DNA from: Caldifarciminota bacterium
GTDB taxonomy: Bacteria > Hydrothermota > Tepidihabitantia > Tepidihabitantales > Tepidihabitantaceae
Reading direction: 5' to 3'
Assembly: GCA_026418295.1 (NCBI GenBank)
Contig: JAOABP010000001.1
Location: forward strand, 478,398 to 542,397
Length of the DNA stretch: 64,000 nt
Part shown: positions 39,856 to 49,091 of the stretch, piece after piece
Layout of the letters: each line of letters starts with the position of its first letter
Numbering within the stretch: the stretch's first letter is position 1
Made by a program: the position numbers and the translations under genes
The notes under the pieces: model-generated
The model's database searches: none
The model's input: only the letters and a program-made list of their open reading frames with translations
What the model was told of the DNA's origin: nothing

Positions 39856-41253
39856 TTAAGCCAGTGCCTGAATCAATGCCTCGGCAACAATTGCAATCTC
39901 ATCCGCGCGAATGGTGCGAAAGTCAAGCAGATACTCATCCTGCACCACCCGGCCGAAAACCGGTGGCCGGAACAGCCGCATCCGCCGTGCCAGCTCGTCC
40001 ACACTGATATCCACCGGCTTGACCGCCACTGCGACCGACTCCAGACTTTCAGTTGCCAGCGAACCTCCACCCACCTCGGCACGGGTCGGTTTAATCTCAA
40101 ACCGCGCCCGGCCTGCCAGCCGTTTCTGCACTGCGTTAAGCAGCTGTCGCGCCTGCTTCTGCATCTCGCTTGGCGACTTGAGCAGAATTTGAAACAACGG
40201 ATGCTCCCGCACCACCCGCTCCTCATCGAGAAACAGCTCCAGGGTCCGCTCCAGCACCGCATAGGTCAGCTTGTCACAGCGCAATGCCCGGGTCAGCGGA
40301 TGTTTCTTCATCTTCGAAATCAGCTCCCTTTTCCCGACAATGATCCCTGCCTGACCGGCACCAATCAGCTTGTCCCCGGAAAAGCAGACCACATCTGCGC
40401 CGGCAGCGATTGACTCGCTCACTACCGGTTCCTTGGGCAGCCCGTACCGCGAAAGGTCAAGCAGTGCTCCGGACCCCAGATCATCAATTACCGGAATTGA
40501 GTACTTCCGGCCCAGCGCCACCAGCTCCTCCAGCGGGACCTCCTTGGTGAAACCGATAATCCGGTAATTTGAGGTGTGAACCCTCAGAAGTGCTCCGGTC
40601 TCCGATGTAATCGCATTTTCATAATCCCGGAGATGAGTACGGTTGGTCGTTCCCACCTCCACCATCCGGCAGCCGCTCTGGAGCATCACATCCGGAATCC
40701 GGAACGAACCCCCGATCTCAATCAGCTGCCCGCGGGAGACAATCACCTCCCTGCCTTTGGCAATCGTGGAGAGAATGAGCAGTGTCGCCGCACAGTTGTT
40801 ATTCACCACCAGTGCCGCCTCGGCACCAGTCAGTTCGCAGAGCAGCGGTTCAACATGCTGATACCGGCTGCCCCGCCGGCCGTCAAGCAGACTGATCTCC
40901 AGTGCCGAAAAATGCTCACTGACATCAATCAGCGCCTCCTGCGCCACCTTGGGCAGCGGTGCCCTTCCCAGCCCGGTGTGCAGGACCACTCCCAGCCCGT
41001 TGATTGCCCGGGTAAGGGTCGGCTTGCGGGCAACAAGCAGTCGGAGCTCCAGTTCCTCAAAACTGAATTGAGCATCCCGGCCGTTAATGATTTCACTGCG
41101 CACCTCATGGAGATAATCCCGGATGATCCGTTTAATCAGCCGGGGATGAAGAGTTCCAGCCGCCTTCCGGACCCGTTCATCATTAAATAACCTTTCCACT
41201 GCGGGCAGCTGCTGCAATCTCGCCTGTCTTCCGTTATCCAGCAGCATCTTCAC
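39856..41253 (-). CDS. selA: L-seryl-tRNA(Sec) selenium transferase
   Basis: RAINGLGVVLHTGLGRAPL, NNNCAATLLILSTIAKGREVIVSRGQLIEIGGSFRIPDVM, VCFSGDKLIGAGQAGIIVG. Confidence 0.93.
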   Translation of the reverse strand: MKMLLDNGRQARLQQLPAVERLFNDERVRKAAGTLHPRLIKRIIRDYLHEVRSEIINGRDAQFSFEELELRLLVARKPTLTRAINGLGVVLHTGLGRAPLPKVAQEALIDVSEHFSALEISLLDGRRGSRYQHVEPLLCELTGAEAALVVNNNCAATLLILSTIAKGREVIVSRGQLIEIGGSFRIPDVMLQSGCRMVEVGTTNRTHLRDYENAITSETGALLRVHTSNYRIIGFTKEVPLEELVALGRKYSIPVIDDLGSGALLDLSRYGLPKEPVVSESIAAGADVVCFSGDKLIGAGQAGIIVGKRELISKMKKHPLTRALRCDKLTYAVLERTLELFLDEERVVREHPLFQILLKSPSEMQKQARQLLNAVQKRLAGRARFEIKPTRAEVGGGSLATESLESVAVAVKPVDISVDELARRMRLFRPPVFGRVVQDEYLLDFRTIRADEIAIVAEALIQALA

Positions 41254-42293
41254 CTCACCAGTTTCTGGCGGATAAATGTTGCCCGTCGCTCATCCCGCTC
41301 TGCCGGTGTCAGCTTCTCACCGATAATCACCTGCAGATTTGCCGGCCGGATGAGCACCAGCAGCTGGGAAACCTCGCTTACCTTCAGTTCATTGATGATA
41401 CCCAGAATCACCCCGAACCGCACGGTCGCCAGCAGATTGGTTGCCTCGTCCGATGAGATGATGCGCGCCCCGCGCAGAATCCCGAGCGACCGGAATACCT
41501 TGTCCTCAATCTCCACCCGCAGGTTATGCATCAGATATTCGCGTGCCTTCCGCTCATAGTCGATGATCTGCCGGCTCACACTGGTCAGCACCTCAATGAT
41601 CTCCGCCTCCGACTGCCCGAGGGTCCGCTGATTGGAAATCTGAAACAGATTGCCCCGGGTCTCACTGCCTTCGCCATAGATTCCGCGCACCAGCAGACCG
41701 ACCGCATACGCCCCGCGCAGCACCTTTTCAATTTCGCGCGTCAGCACCAGTGCCGGAAGATGCAGAAACACCGAGGCTCTCATCCCGGTTCCCAGATTGG
41801 TTGGACAGGCGGTCAGAAATCCGAAATCCTGAGAAAATGCATATTCCAGCTGGCTCTCCAGCCTTTCATCCAGATCAGCCGCCAGCTTGAAGGCAGTGGC
41901 AAAATCCAGCCCCGCAGCCAGCGCCTGAAACCGCAGATGGTCCTCTTCGTTAATCATTACACTCAGCCGTTCATCAGTGGAAACAAACAGCCCCCGCGGG
42001 TTTCTGCTGGCAATAAAATCGGGCGATGCCAGATGCCGTTCAACAAAGTAAAGACCATCATCCTGCTCCAGCATCCCCTGCTCAAAAAACTTGCCTTCCT
42101 TCAGATATCCGGTTTCCTCAAGCGCCCAGTGCACCGTATCCAGCACCAGCTCCGCCTCAGTTGTCTTCATCCTGCCCGGAAAAGGTACATCCTCGATATT
42201 TCGGGCAAACCGGACCCGGGTCGAAATCACCACATCCCCCTCCGGTCCGGTATCACTCAGCCATGCCCCGACCTTTTCCGGCACCAGACTCAT
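41250..42293 (-). CDS. mcsB: Protein arginine kinase
   Basis: VISTRVRFARNIEDVPFPGRM, LTACPTNLGTGMRASVFLHLPAL, GIYGEGSETRGNLFQISNQRTLGQSEAEII. Confidence 0.92.
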   Translation of the reverse strand: MSLVPEKVGAWLSDTGPEGDVVISTRVRFARNIEDVPFPGRMKTTEAELVLDTVHWALEETGYLKEGKFFEQGMLEQDDGLYFVERHLASPDFIASRNPRGLFVSTDERLSVMINEEDHLRFQALAAGLDFATAFKLAADLDERLESQLEYAFSQDFGFLTACPTNLGTGMRASVFLHLPALVLTREIEKVLRGAYAVGLLVRGIYGEGSETRGNLFQISNQRTLGQSEAEIIEVLTSVSRQIIDYERKAREYLMHNLRVEIEDKVFRSLGILRGARIISSDEATNLLATVRFGVILGIINELKVSEVSQLLVLIRPANLQVIIGEKLTPAERDERRATFIRQKLVR

Positions 42294-42787
42294 AATGCGC
42301 TCTCTCCTTCTGCCCGTTTCAGCCGGTCACGCAATATCGCCGCCCGCTCATAATCCTCATCCTGAATCGCCTGTTCCAGCTCCGCCCGCAGCCGTGCCAC
42401 CTCCAGCCGCTCCTGCGCCCGTTTTCTCCCTCCCTGTCTTCCCTTACCCACATGCTGAACCGAACCGTGCAGACGCCGCACCAGCGGCTGCAACAGCTCG
42501 GCAAAAGTCCGGTAACATTCTGCACAGCCGAGCCGGCCTGATTTCTTGAAATCGGCATAACTGAGCTTGCAGCGTGGACATACCGTCGTCTCGTCCTGCT
42601 CACCGACCTTCGCCTTGAGTTCTGCCAGAATTTCAGCCGCATTCTTCTTCAAATCCTCCACGCTGGTAAAACCCCGCTTCTTGGCACACTCGGCACAGAT
42701 TGCCAGCTCGGTCGCCCGGCCCTCCTTGTCCAGCTGCCGGACGCTCAAGGACGCCTCCCGCTTCCCGCAGAGATCACAGATCTTCAT
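42290..42787 (-). CDS. mcsA: McsA-like protein (CxxC pairs + UVR motif)
   Basis: CDLCGKREA, CAECAKKRG, CPRCKLSYADFKKSGRLGCAECYRTF, UVR-like LRAELEQAIQDEDYERAAILRDRLK. Confidence 0.9.
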   Translation of the reverse strand: MKICDLCGKREASLSVRQLDKEGRATELAICAECAKKRGFTSVEDLKKNAAEILAELKAKVGEQDETTVCPRCKLSYADFKKSGRLGCAECYRTFAELLQPLVRRLHGSVQHVGKGRQGGRKRAQERLEVARLRAELEQAIQDEDYERAAILRDRLKRAEGESAL

Positions 42788-42809
42788 CCTCCACCTCCCT
42801 CAGCCATCG

Positions 42810-43496
42810 CTATACCAGCCTTCCATCCTTCAGCTCCAGTTTCCGGTCTGCCCGCTGTGCCACCCGCTCATTATGAGTGACGACCAGCATCGTCCTGCCG
42901 TTGTGGCACAGCCGGACCAGCAGTTCAACCAGCATCTCGGTTGACCGGCTGTCCAGGTTGCCGGTCGGCTCATCGGCAAACACAATTGCGGGTGAATTTG
43001 CCAGTGCCCGGGCGACCGCCACCAGCGCCCGTTCCCCGCCGGAAAGTTCTGCCGGCCGGTGCTGCCACCGGGCAACAAACCCGACCTCATTCAGCACTGC
43101 CGCCGCCTGTTCCAGCGCCCGTTTCCGCTCCACTCCGGCAACGAGCAGCGGTATTGCCACATTCTCCAAGACGGTAAACTCGCTCAGCAGATGATGAAAC
43201 TGAAACACAAAACCGACCTTCCTGCTTCTGAACTCCGGTAACCTGTCTTCAGGATACTGGAAAATATCGCAGGAATCAAGCACCACCCGGCCCCGGTCCG
43301 GCCGGTCCAGCCCGCCCAGAATATGCAGGAGTGTTGACTTGCCTGAACCAGATGGTCCGACAATCGCCACCAGCTCGCCCGGCGCTACGGTCAGGTTCAC
43401 CCCCTTGAGCACCTCCAGCCGCTCCGGTCCGGTCTGAAAACTCCGCCAGATATCCTCAGCAATCAGCACCGGCACAGCGCCTCCCTTTTCATTCAT
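42810..43496 (-). CDS. lolD: LolD-like ABC transporter ATPase
   Basis: LEVLKGVNLTVAPGELVAIVGPSGSGKSTLLHILGGLDRPDRG; ELSGGERALVAVARALANSPAIVFADEPTGNLDS. Confidence 0.88.
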   Translation of the reverse strand: MNEKGGAVPVLIAEDIWRSFQTGPERLEVLKGVNLTVAPGELVAIVGPSGSGKSTLLHILGGLDRPDRGRVVLDSCDIFQYPEDRLPEFRSRKVGFVFQFHHLLSEFTVLENVAIPLLVAGVERKRALEQAAAVLNEVGFVARWQHRPAELSGGERALVAVARALANSPAIVFADEPTGNLDSRSTEMLVELLVRLCHNGRTMLVVTHNERVAQRADRKLELKDGRLV

Positions 43497-44715
43497 AGCG
43501 GATCGCCTCCACCGGCTGCAGTCTTGCCGCCCGGTATGCAGGATAGAATGTCGCTACAAAGGTAATCACCAGCGCCGAGGTGCAGACAATGGCAAAATCC
43601 TGCCACTGCATCTGCACCGGCAGATTCTTGATGAAATACACATCTCCCGGCAGATTGACAAACCGGTAACGGTTCAAAAGCCAGGACACCACAAACCCGA
43701 AGATTGCACCCCCTGCAGTTCCCAGGATACCGATCATCAGCCCGACCAGCATGAAAATCCGGGTGATGCTTGGTGAGCGGGCACCGATCGTCTTCAGAAT
43801 TCCGATCTCCCGGGTCTTGCGCATTACCATCATCGTCAGCATCCCGACGATGTTGAACGCCGCCACGAGCACAATCAGCACCAGCACAATGAATGTCACC
43901 ACCTTCTCCAGGCGCAATGCGGTGAACAGATTCTTGTTCTGGGCGATCCAGTCGGTTGCCCGGAACGGCATCCCCAGCACACTGGCAACCCTTCTGGCAA
44001 CCCGGCTCGCATCCAGCGGTTCAGCACACCGCACCTCATATCCGCTCACCATCCCCCGTATCCCCAGAAACTGCTGCAGATCCCGCAAACCGACAAACAC
44101 AAAACTGGCATTGTATTCATACATCCCGGCATCAAAAATCCCCCGCACCCGGAAGGTCTTCGTCCGGGGCAGATAACCGACCGGTGTTGCGGTACCGGCC
44201 GCCGGCGTAAAGAGCACAATCTCATCGCCGACAAAAACACCCAGACTCCGCGCCAGCTCACTGCCGATCACCGCGCCGGCGGAATCCAGCACAAATTCGC
44301 CCTCAATCACACTGCCCGCAAGCTGGGTCATTTTCCTTTCCAGCTCCGGCTCCACACCCTTGACCACACCTCCCTCCACCAGCGAGCCGGCTCGGATCAG
44401 AATCTTTGTATAGATGAAAGGTGCCACCTCAACAACTCCCGGCACCTGCCGGATTTTGCGGACAAGTGAATCCTGTTCACCCTGATAGACCACCGGCTGG
44501 TAACCGAACTGGGAAACCGTAATATGGGGTGATGCGCCCAGAATCCGGTCCCGGAGCTCCTTGTGAAACCCATTTTCCACCGAAAGGACAATGATGATCG
44601 CCGCTACCCCGACAAACACACCGCCCATCGCAATCGCACTCGGACCGGAAAGCAGATGCCGGCTCCGGCCCCGGAGATAGCGCCGGGCGATGAAAAACTC
44701 AAAACCGGAAATCAT
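43489..44715 (-). CDS. LolC/LolE-like ABC permease
   Basis: FFIARRYLRGRSRHLLSGPSAIAMGGVFVGVAAIIIVLSVENGFHKELRDRILGASPHI; FtsX-like C-term. Confidence 0.88.
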   Translation of the reverse strand: MISGFEFFIARRYLRGRSRHLLSGPSAIAMGGVFVGVAAIIIVLSVENGFHKELRDRILGASPHITVSQFGYQPVVYQGEQDSLVRKIRQVPGVVEVAPFIYTKILIRAGSLVEGGVVKGVEPELERKMTQLAGSVIEGEFVLDSAGAVIGSELARSLGVFVGDEIVLFTPAAGTATPVGYLPRTKTFRVRGIFDAGMYEYNASFVFVGLRDLQQFLGIRGMVSGYEVRCAEPLDASRVARRVASVLGMPFRATDWIAQNKNLFTALRLEKVVTFIVLVLIVLVAAFNIVGMLTMMVMRKTREIGILKTIGARSPSITRIFMLVGLMIGILGTAGGAIFGFVVSWLLNRYRFVNLPGDVYFIKNLPVQMQWQDFAIVCTSALVITFVATFYPAYRAARLQPVEAIRYE

Positions 44716-46187
44716 CCGCTGGCTTTCTTCAGCTGGGGAAAGAGAATCACATCCCGGATTGAGTCCTGATTGGTAAACAGCATCACCAGCCGGTCAATCC
44801 CAATTCCCAATCCACCGGTGGGTGGCAGACCGTATTCCAGTGCAGTACAGTAGTCCTCATCCACGGTGGCAAACTCCTCATTCCGCTTCACCCCCTCGAT
44901 AAACCGCTCCCGCTGCTCCAGCGGGTCGTTCAGCTCGCTGAAGGCATTGCCGATCTCCATCCCGCAGACCACCGGCTCAAACCGTTCCACCAGCCTCGGG
45001 TCCTGGCGGTGCGGTTTGGCGAGCGGGGTCGTCTCCTTCGGATGGTCAAGGACAAAGGCCGGGGCAATCAGCCGGTCCTGAATCAGTTCACTGAACAGCT
45101 TGTCCAAGAGCTTTGCCCGCGTCGTCCCGGGCTTGACCTCAATCCCGGCGGTCTGCGCCGCTGTCCGCAGCTGTTCATCGCTCAGCGCCAGCGGGTCAAC
45201 CCCGAGCCTCTCCCGGAGCGCCTCCACAAACCGCACCCGCTGCCACGGTTTGCCGAAATCCACCCGCTGACCGCAGTATTCAATTTCAGTGCTACCGAAA
45301 AGGCTCTGCGCCAGAAACCGGAACAGCTCCTCCACCAGTGCCATCATATCATGATAATCGGCATACGCCTGATACAGCTCGAGCTGGGTAAACTCCGGGT
45401 TGTGGGTCCGGTCCAGCCCCTCATTCCGGAAATCCTTGCCGATCTCATAGACCCGCTCCAGCCCGCCGACGATCAGCCGTTTGAGATACAGCTCATCCGA
45501 GATCCGGAGAAACATCTCCTGCTCCAGCACATTGTAATAGGTAACAAACGGCCGGGCAGCGGCACCGCCATAAATCGGCTGGAGCACCGGCGTCTCCACC
45601 TCAACAAAGCCCCGTTCATCCAGAAACTGCCGGATCAGCCGGATGATCCGGGAACGCAGTTCAAACACCCGCCGGGAATCGGCATTGACAATCAGGTCCA
45701 CATACCGCTGCCGGTAGCGCTGCTCCACATCCCTCAGCCCGTGAAACTTCTCCGGCAGGGGCAGGAGCGCCTTGCTCAGAAGTGTCCACTCCCGGACATT
45801 GACGGTAACCTCGCCGGTCTTCGTCCGGAAGACCTCACCTGCCACGCCGATGATATCGCCGATATCCACCAGCTCCAGCTGTTCGTAATTCTCTGTGCCC
45901 AGCACATCCTGCCGGAAATAAAGCTGGAGCCGTCCCGCGCCATCCAGAATATGCGCAAACCGGGTCCGGCCGTGCCGGCGCCAGGACATCACCCTGCCGG
46001 CAACCCGTACCTCTTTCCCGTTCAGCTCCTCAAAACTGCCAATCACCTCCTGACTCAGATGAGTCCGCCGGTAGTGATAGGCATAGGGCAGAATACCACC
46101 TGCCCGCAGCTGATTCAGCTTCTGCAGCCGGATCTCCCGCTGCTGTGAAGACGGTTCAAAATCATCCGGTAGCTTTGCTTCGTCCAT
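44712..46187 (-). CDS. lysS: Lysyl-tRNA synthetase class II
   Basis: RYRQRYVDLIVNADSRRVFELRSRIIRLIRQFLDERGFVEVETPVLQPIYGGAAARPF; GLPPTGGLGIGIDRLVMLFTNQDSIRDVILFP. Confidence 0.97.
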   Translation of the reverse strand: MDEAKLPDDFEPSSQQREIRLQKLNQLRAGGILPYAYHYRRTHLSQEVIGSFEELNGKEVRVAGRVMSWRRHGRTRFAHILDGAGRLQLYFRQDVLGTENYEQLELVDIGDIIGVAGEVFRTKTGEVTVNVREWTLLSKALLPLPEKFHGLRDVEQRYRQRYVDLIVNADSRRVFELRSRIIRLIRQFLDERGFVEVETPVLQPIYGGAAARPFVTYYNVLEQEMFLRISDELYLKRLIVGGLERVYEIGKDFRNEGLDRTHNPEFTQLELYQAYADYHDMMALVEELFRFLAQSLFGSTEIEYCGQRVDFGKPWQRVRFVEALRERLGVDPLALSDEQLRTAAQTAGIEVKPGTTRAKLLDKLFSELIQDRLIAPAFVLDHPKETTPLAKPHRQDPRLVERFEPVVCGMEIGNAFSELNDPLEQRERFIEGVKRNEEFATVDEDYCTALEYGLPPTGGLGIGIDRLVMLFTNQDSIRDVILFPQLKKASG

Positions 46188-46196
46188 ATCGGGCTA

Positions 46197-46224
46197 AATA
46201 TATCCGAACCGGCGTCAAAGTCAA
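46197..46224 (-). promoter_or_regulatory. lysS promoter TTGACT-N16-TATATT, 9 nt before ATG
   Basis: + strand AATATA 46197-46202 and AGTCAA 46219-46224. Confidence 0.55.
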
Positions 46225-46244
46225 AAAACATTGCCTTTCACCAC

Positions 46245-46273
46245 TGGACAGAAACCGGGTTCTGGGCTAAACT
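46245..46273 (+). promoter_or_regulatory. ruvX promoter TGGACA-N17-TAAACT, 8 nt before ATG 46282
   Basis: Read directly; back-to-back with lysS promoter. Confidence 0.45.
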
Positions 46274-46281
46274 TTTATCCG

Positions 46282-46737
46282 ATGTCCCGGATCCTCTGCC
46301 TTGATTACGGTGAAAGGCGCACCGGTGTTGCCATCTCGGACCAAACCCGCACCATCGCCCAGAGCCTCACAACCATCACCCACAAGAACGACGAGGAACT
46401 CATATCTGCGGTCAGCCGGCTGGTGAAACAGTATGAAATTGACCTGATTGTGATCGGTCTCCCGCTGAGCCTTTCCGGCAAACCCAGCACCCGGAGTGAA
46501 AAGATCCGCCAGCTCGCCTCCCGCCTTGCCCGTCAGCTCCATCTGCCGGTGGAACTGTTTGACGAACGCCTTTCCACCCGCTATGCCCAGCAGATCTACG
46601 CCGAGGTGCACGGCACGCCGTTCCGCCAGCGTCCGGGTGCGGAATCACCGCTTGACCGCATCGCCGCCACCATCATCCTTGAGGACTACCTCAACTGGAT
46701 CCGGAGCTGCCGCAGGGCAACCGGAGTTGAAGAATGA
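46282..46737 (+). CDS. ruvX: Putative pre-16S rRNA nuclease / Holliday junction resolvase YqgF
   Basis: MSRILCLDYGERRTGVAISDQTRTIAQSLTTI; VIGLPLSLSGKPS; FDERLSTRYAQQ. ATG 46282 preferred over GTG 46231. Confidence 0.92.
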   Translation: MSRILCLDYGERRTGVAISDQTRTIAQSLTTITHKNDEELISAVSRLVKQYEIDLIVIGLPLSLSGKPSTRSEKIRQLASRLARQLHLPVELFDERLSTRYAQQIYAEVHGTPFRQRPGAESPLDRIAATIILEDYLNWIRSCRRATGVEE

Positions 46738-47696
46738 CCGCCCGCTGCCTGCTGTCCGCCCTGCTCTGTTTCTGCCTTTTCTGCTCCGAACCGGTTCCGC
46801 CCGACTACACCGGACCGAAAAGGGAGGTGGTCATCAAACCCGGCATGTCAATTCTGGAAATTGCCACCGCCCTCAAGGAAAAGGGCATCATCAGTTCCGC
46901 CCTGATCTTTCAGCTCATTGCCCGGCTTGACCGCTACGACCAGCGCATCCAGCCCGGACGCTACCGGTTCATCCCCAACTCCGACCCGAAACTGGTGCTC
47001 AAGATGCTTGCGCGCGAAACCCCGGCATTCCTCTTCGTCACCATTCCGGAAGGAGCAACCACCCGCCAGATTGCGAAAATCCTCGCCGAAAACGGCATCT
47101 GCCCGGCAGACTCCTTCCTTACCGCCTGCGCCGACACGGTCCTGCTCCGCTCCCTTGACATTCCATTTGCCACTGCGGAAGGCTGGCTCTTTCCCGAGAC
47201 CTACGAATTCCAGACCGGCTCTGACCCCCGCGGCCTCATCCGCCGGCTCGTCCACCAGTTCCGCACCACCTATGAATCGCTCCGCCGGGAAAGCCGGACC
47301 ACCCTGACCGAACCGCAGGTGGTCATACTGGCATCAATTGTGGAAAAGGAGGCGCGGGTGCCGGAGGAGTTTCCGGTCATCGCCGGTGTCTTCCTCAACC
47401 GCCTCCGGCGCCACATCCCGCTCCAGTCCTGTGCCACCGTCCAGTTCATCCTGCCCCAGCCCAAGGAACGGCTCTCCAACGGCGACCTGAAGATTGACTC
47501 CCCTTATAACACCTATCTCCACCCGGGCCTCCCGCCCGGACCGATCTGCAACCCCGGCAGACTGGCACTGCGTGCGGTCCTCCACCCGGCGCAACATGAT
47601 TACCTGTTTTTTGTCTCCAAGGGCGACGGCACTCACATCTTTTCCCGCACCCCGCAGGAGCACGAAGCCGCACTGCGTCAGGTCCGCTCCAGATAA
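46734..47696 (+). CDS. mltG: Endolytic transglycosylase MltG
   Basis: TIPEGATTRQIAKILAENGI, EGWLFPETYEF, ILASIVEKEARVPEEFPVIAGVFLNRL, SPYNTYLHPGLPPGPICNPG. Confidence 0.94.
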   Translation: MTARCLLSALLCFCLFCSEPVPPDYTGPKREVVIKPGMSILEIATALKEKGIISSALIFQLIARLDRYDQRIQPGRYRFIPNSDPKLVLKMLARETPAFLFVTIPEGATTRQIAKILAENGICPADSFLTACADTVLLRSLDIPFATAEGWLFPETYEFQTGSDPRGLIRRLVHQFRTTYESLRRESRTTLTEPQVVILASIVEKEARVPEEFPVIAGVFLNRLRRHIPLQSCATVQFILPQPKERLSNGDLKIDSPYNTYLHPGLPPGPICNPGRLALRAVLHPAQHDYLFFVSKGDGTHIFSRTPQEHEAALRQVRSR

Positions 47697-47857
47697 CCGG
47701 ATTCCCTGAGCCATTCCCGGCATGGTAAAAAAACCGCGGCTCGGTAATTACCCTGTTCCTCCTCGCTGTCCGGCGCCGGTTTTCCAGATGACACTCAATA
47801 TATAGACACTGCTTTAAAATTAAACCCAATATGTTGTGGTGGGGGCATGCCCCGGGC

Positions 47858-48526
47858 TTATATCAGGGCTGTCCGGATATAATCTGTCTGGCTTCTGCCC
47901 ACTATGACCACAAAGCTCGCACCCGGATGGAAACCCTCCTTCGGCTCATCGCCGGCTGTATCCTCACCCGGTCCGGAAAACAGGGCGGAGACGGTGCGGA
48001 CGACATCAAAGCCCGACTCCCGGGTGATTCGGATAACCTCATTATAATCATAGAACCGTGCCCGGCTGAAGAGCGGATGTCCTGCCTCTGCCTTGCGGAG
48101 ATACAGCTTTGCCCATTTACCACCCCGGTCCAGATAGGCGTTGACCAGCATCCCGCCGGGCTTGAGTATGCGCCGGATTTCCAGAAGCGCCCGCTCGGGT
48201 TCAGAAAGAAACTCCCAGGTGGTCAGGAGAAACACGGTGCCGAACTCGCCATTAGCAAAGGGCAGGCTCTCGGCAACCGCCTGAACCGTCCTGATTCCCC
48301 GCGCCTGTGCCAGCTTGAGCATCTCCGCGGACGGGTCAACACCCAGCGGAATGCCGAGCGCCCGGGCAAACCTGCCCGTGCCAACTCCGACCTCAAGCCA
48401 GGGGTGGGGCAGCTCCGCCACCACCCGCCGCAGCGCTGCCAGCTCAACTGCAAACGCCTCCCTGCCCTCCTCATCATACCAGCGGTCGTATTTTTCTGCC
48501 AGCAGATCAAACGGGTTATCCGCCAT
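47858..48526 (-). CDS. Class I SAM-dependent methyltransferase
   Basis: WLEVGVGTGRFARALGIPLGVDPSAEMLKLAQARGI; FLTTWEFL. Confidence 0.85.
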   Translation of the reverse strand: MADNPFDLLAEKYDRWYDEEGREAFAVELAALRRVVAELPHPWLEVGVGTGRFARALGIPLGVDPSAEMLKLAQARGIRTVQAVAESLPFANGEFGTVFLLTTWEFLSEPERALLEIRRILKPGGMLVNAYLDRGGKWAKLYLRKAEAGHPLFSRARFYDYNEVIRITRESGFDVVRTVSALFSGPGEDTAGDEPKEGFHPGASFVVIVGRSQTDYIRTALI

Positions 48527-48879
48527 CAGAAGATCAGCACCTGACAGCCCTGCTCAATATACCGGCCGATGCTCGGATGGCCCTCCAGCTCATTGCACAG
48601 CTTCAGCCCCTGCTCCCGGACCGCGGGCACAACCGTGTTCTTGCGGGCGCAAGCCTCACAGACACAGTCAATAATGCCCGCACTTTTCGCCTTCTGCCAC
48701 AGAGCGGCAAAGGGCTTGGTCTCATTGCGCAAAAGCGAGACCTGTTTGGTCGCATCCCCCTCAATCACAACCTTCACCTCCCAGCCCTGCGCCTGCATCC
48801 CCAGCCCGTTGAGCAGACAGTGGGCAAATACCACCGGCTCGGAATTAAAGGCGAAGATGGCAACCCGGCGTTTCTCCAT
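48526..48879 (-). CDS. DsrE-like sulfur-relay family protein
   Basis: MEKRRVAIFAFNSEPVVFAHCLLNGLGMQAQGWEVKVVIEGDATKQV...CEACARK; SD AAGGAG before ATG 48879. Confidence 0.72.
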   Translation of the reverse strand: MEKRRVAIFAFNSEPVVFAHCLLNGLGMQAQGWEVKVVIEGDATKQVSLLRNETKPFAALWQKAKSAGIIDCVCEACARKNTVVPAVREQGLKLCNELEGHPSIGRYIEQGCQVLIF

Positions 48880-48938
48880 TTCAGCTCCTTTCTGGATAAA
48901 ATTACCACTGCTCTGCCTCACTGTCAACGGTAGCAGAA

Positions 48939-49007
48939 GGGATTTCTCCACTCCGGTCGAAATGACTGGGAAAAGAGGGGTCATTCCGAGCGCAGTCGAG
49001 GAATCCC
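48939..49007. repeat. Imperfect palindromic (REP/MITE-like) repeat
   Basis: Arms 48939-48966 and 48980-49007 are inverted with about 23/28 matches and a 13-nt loop. Confidence 0.65.
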
Positions 49008-49091
49008 TTTCCGGTCACTGTCTGCCTGAAGACCGCAACCGGACATCCGCCGTGCTTGTCTTGCCGGGTTCACGATGTTTAATAATCTCCG

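Noticed and set aside
45009-46148. 379-aa + strand ORF
   Set aside because: Antisense to lysS, which has full class II synthetase motifs.
47842-47853. Perfect palindrome GGGGCATGCCCC near a convergent junction
   Set aside because: Short and GC-rich with no U-tract; not enough to call a terminator or binding site.
47831-48544. 237-aa + strand ORF
   Set aside because: Antisense to a clear SAM methyltransferase.
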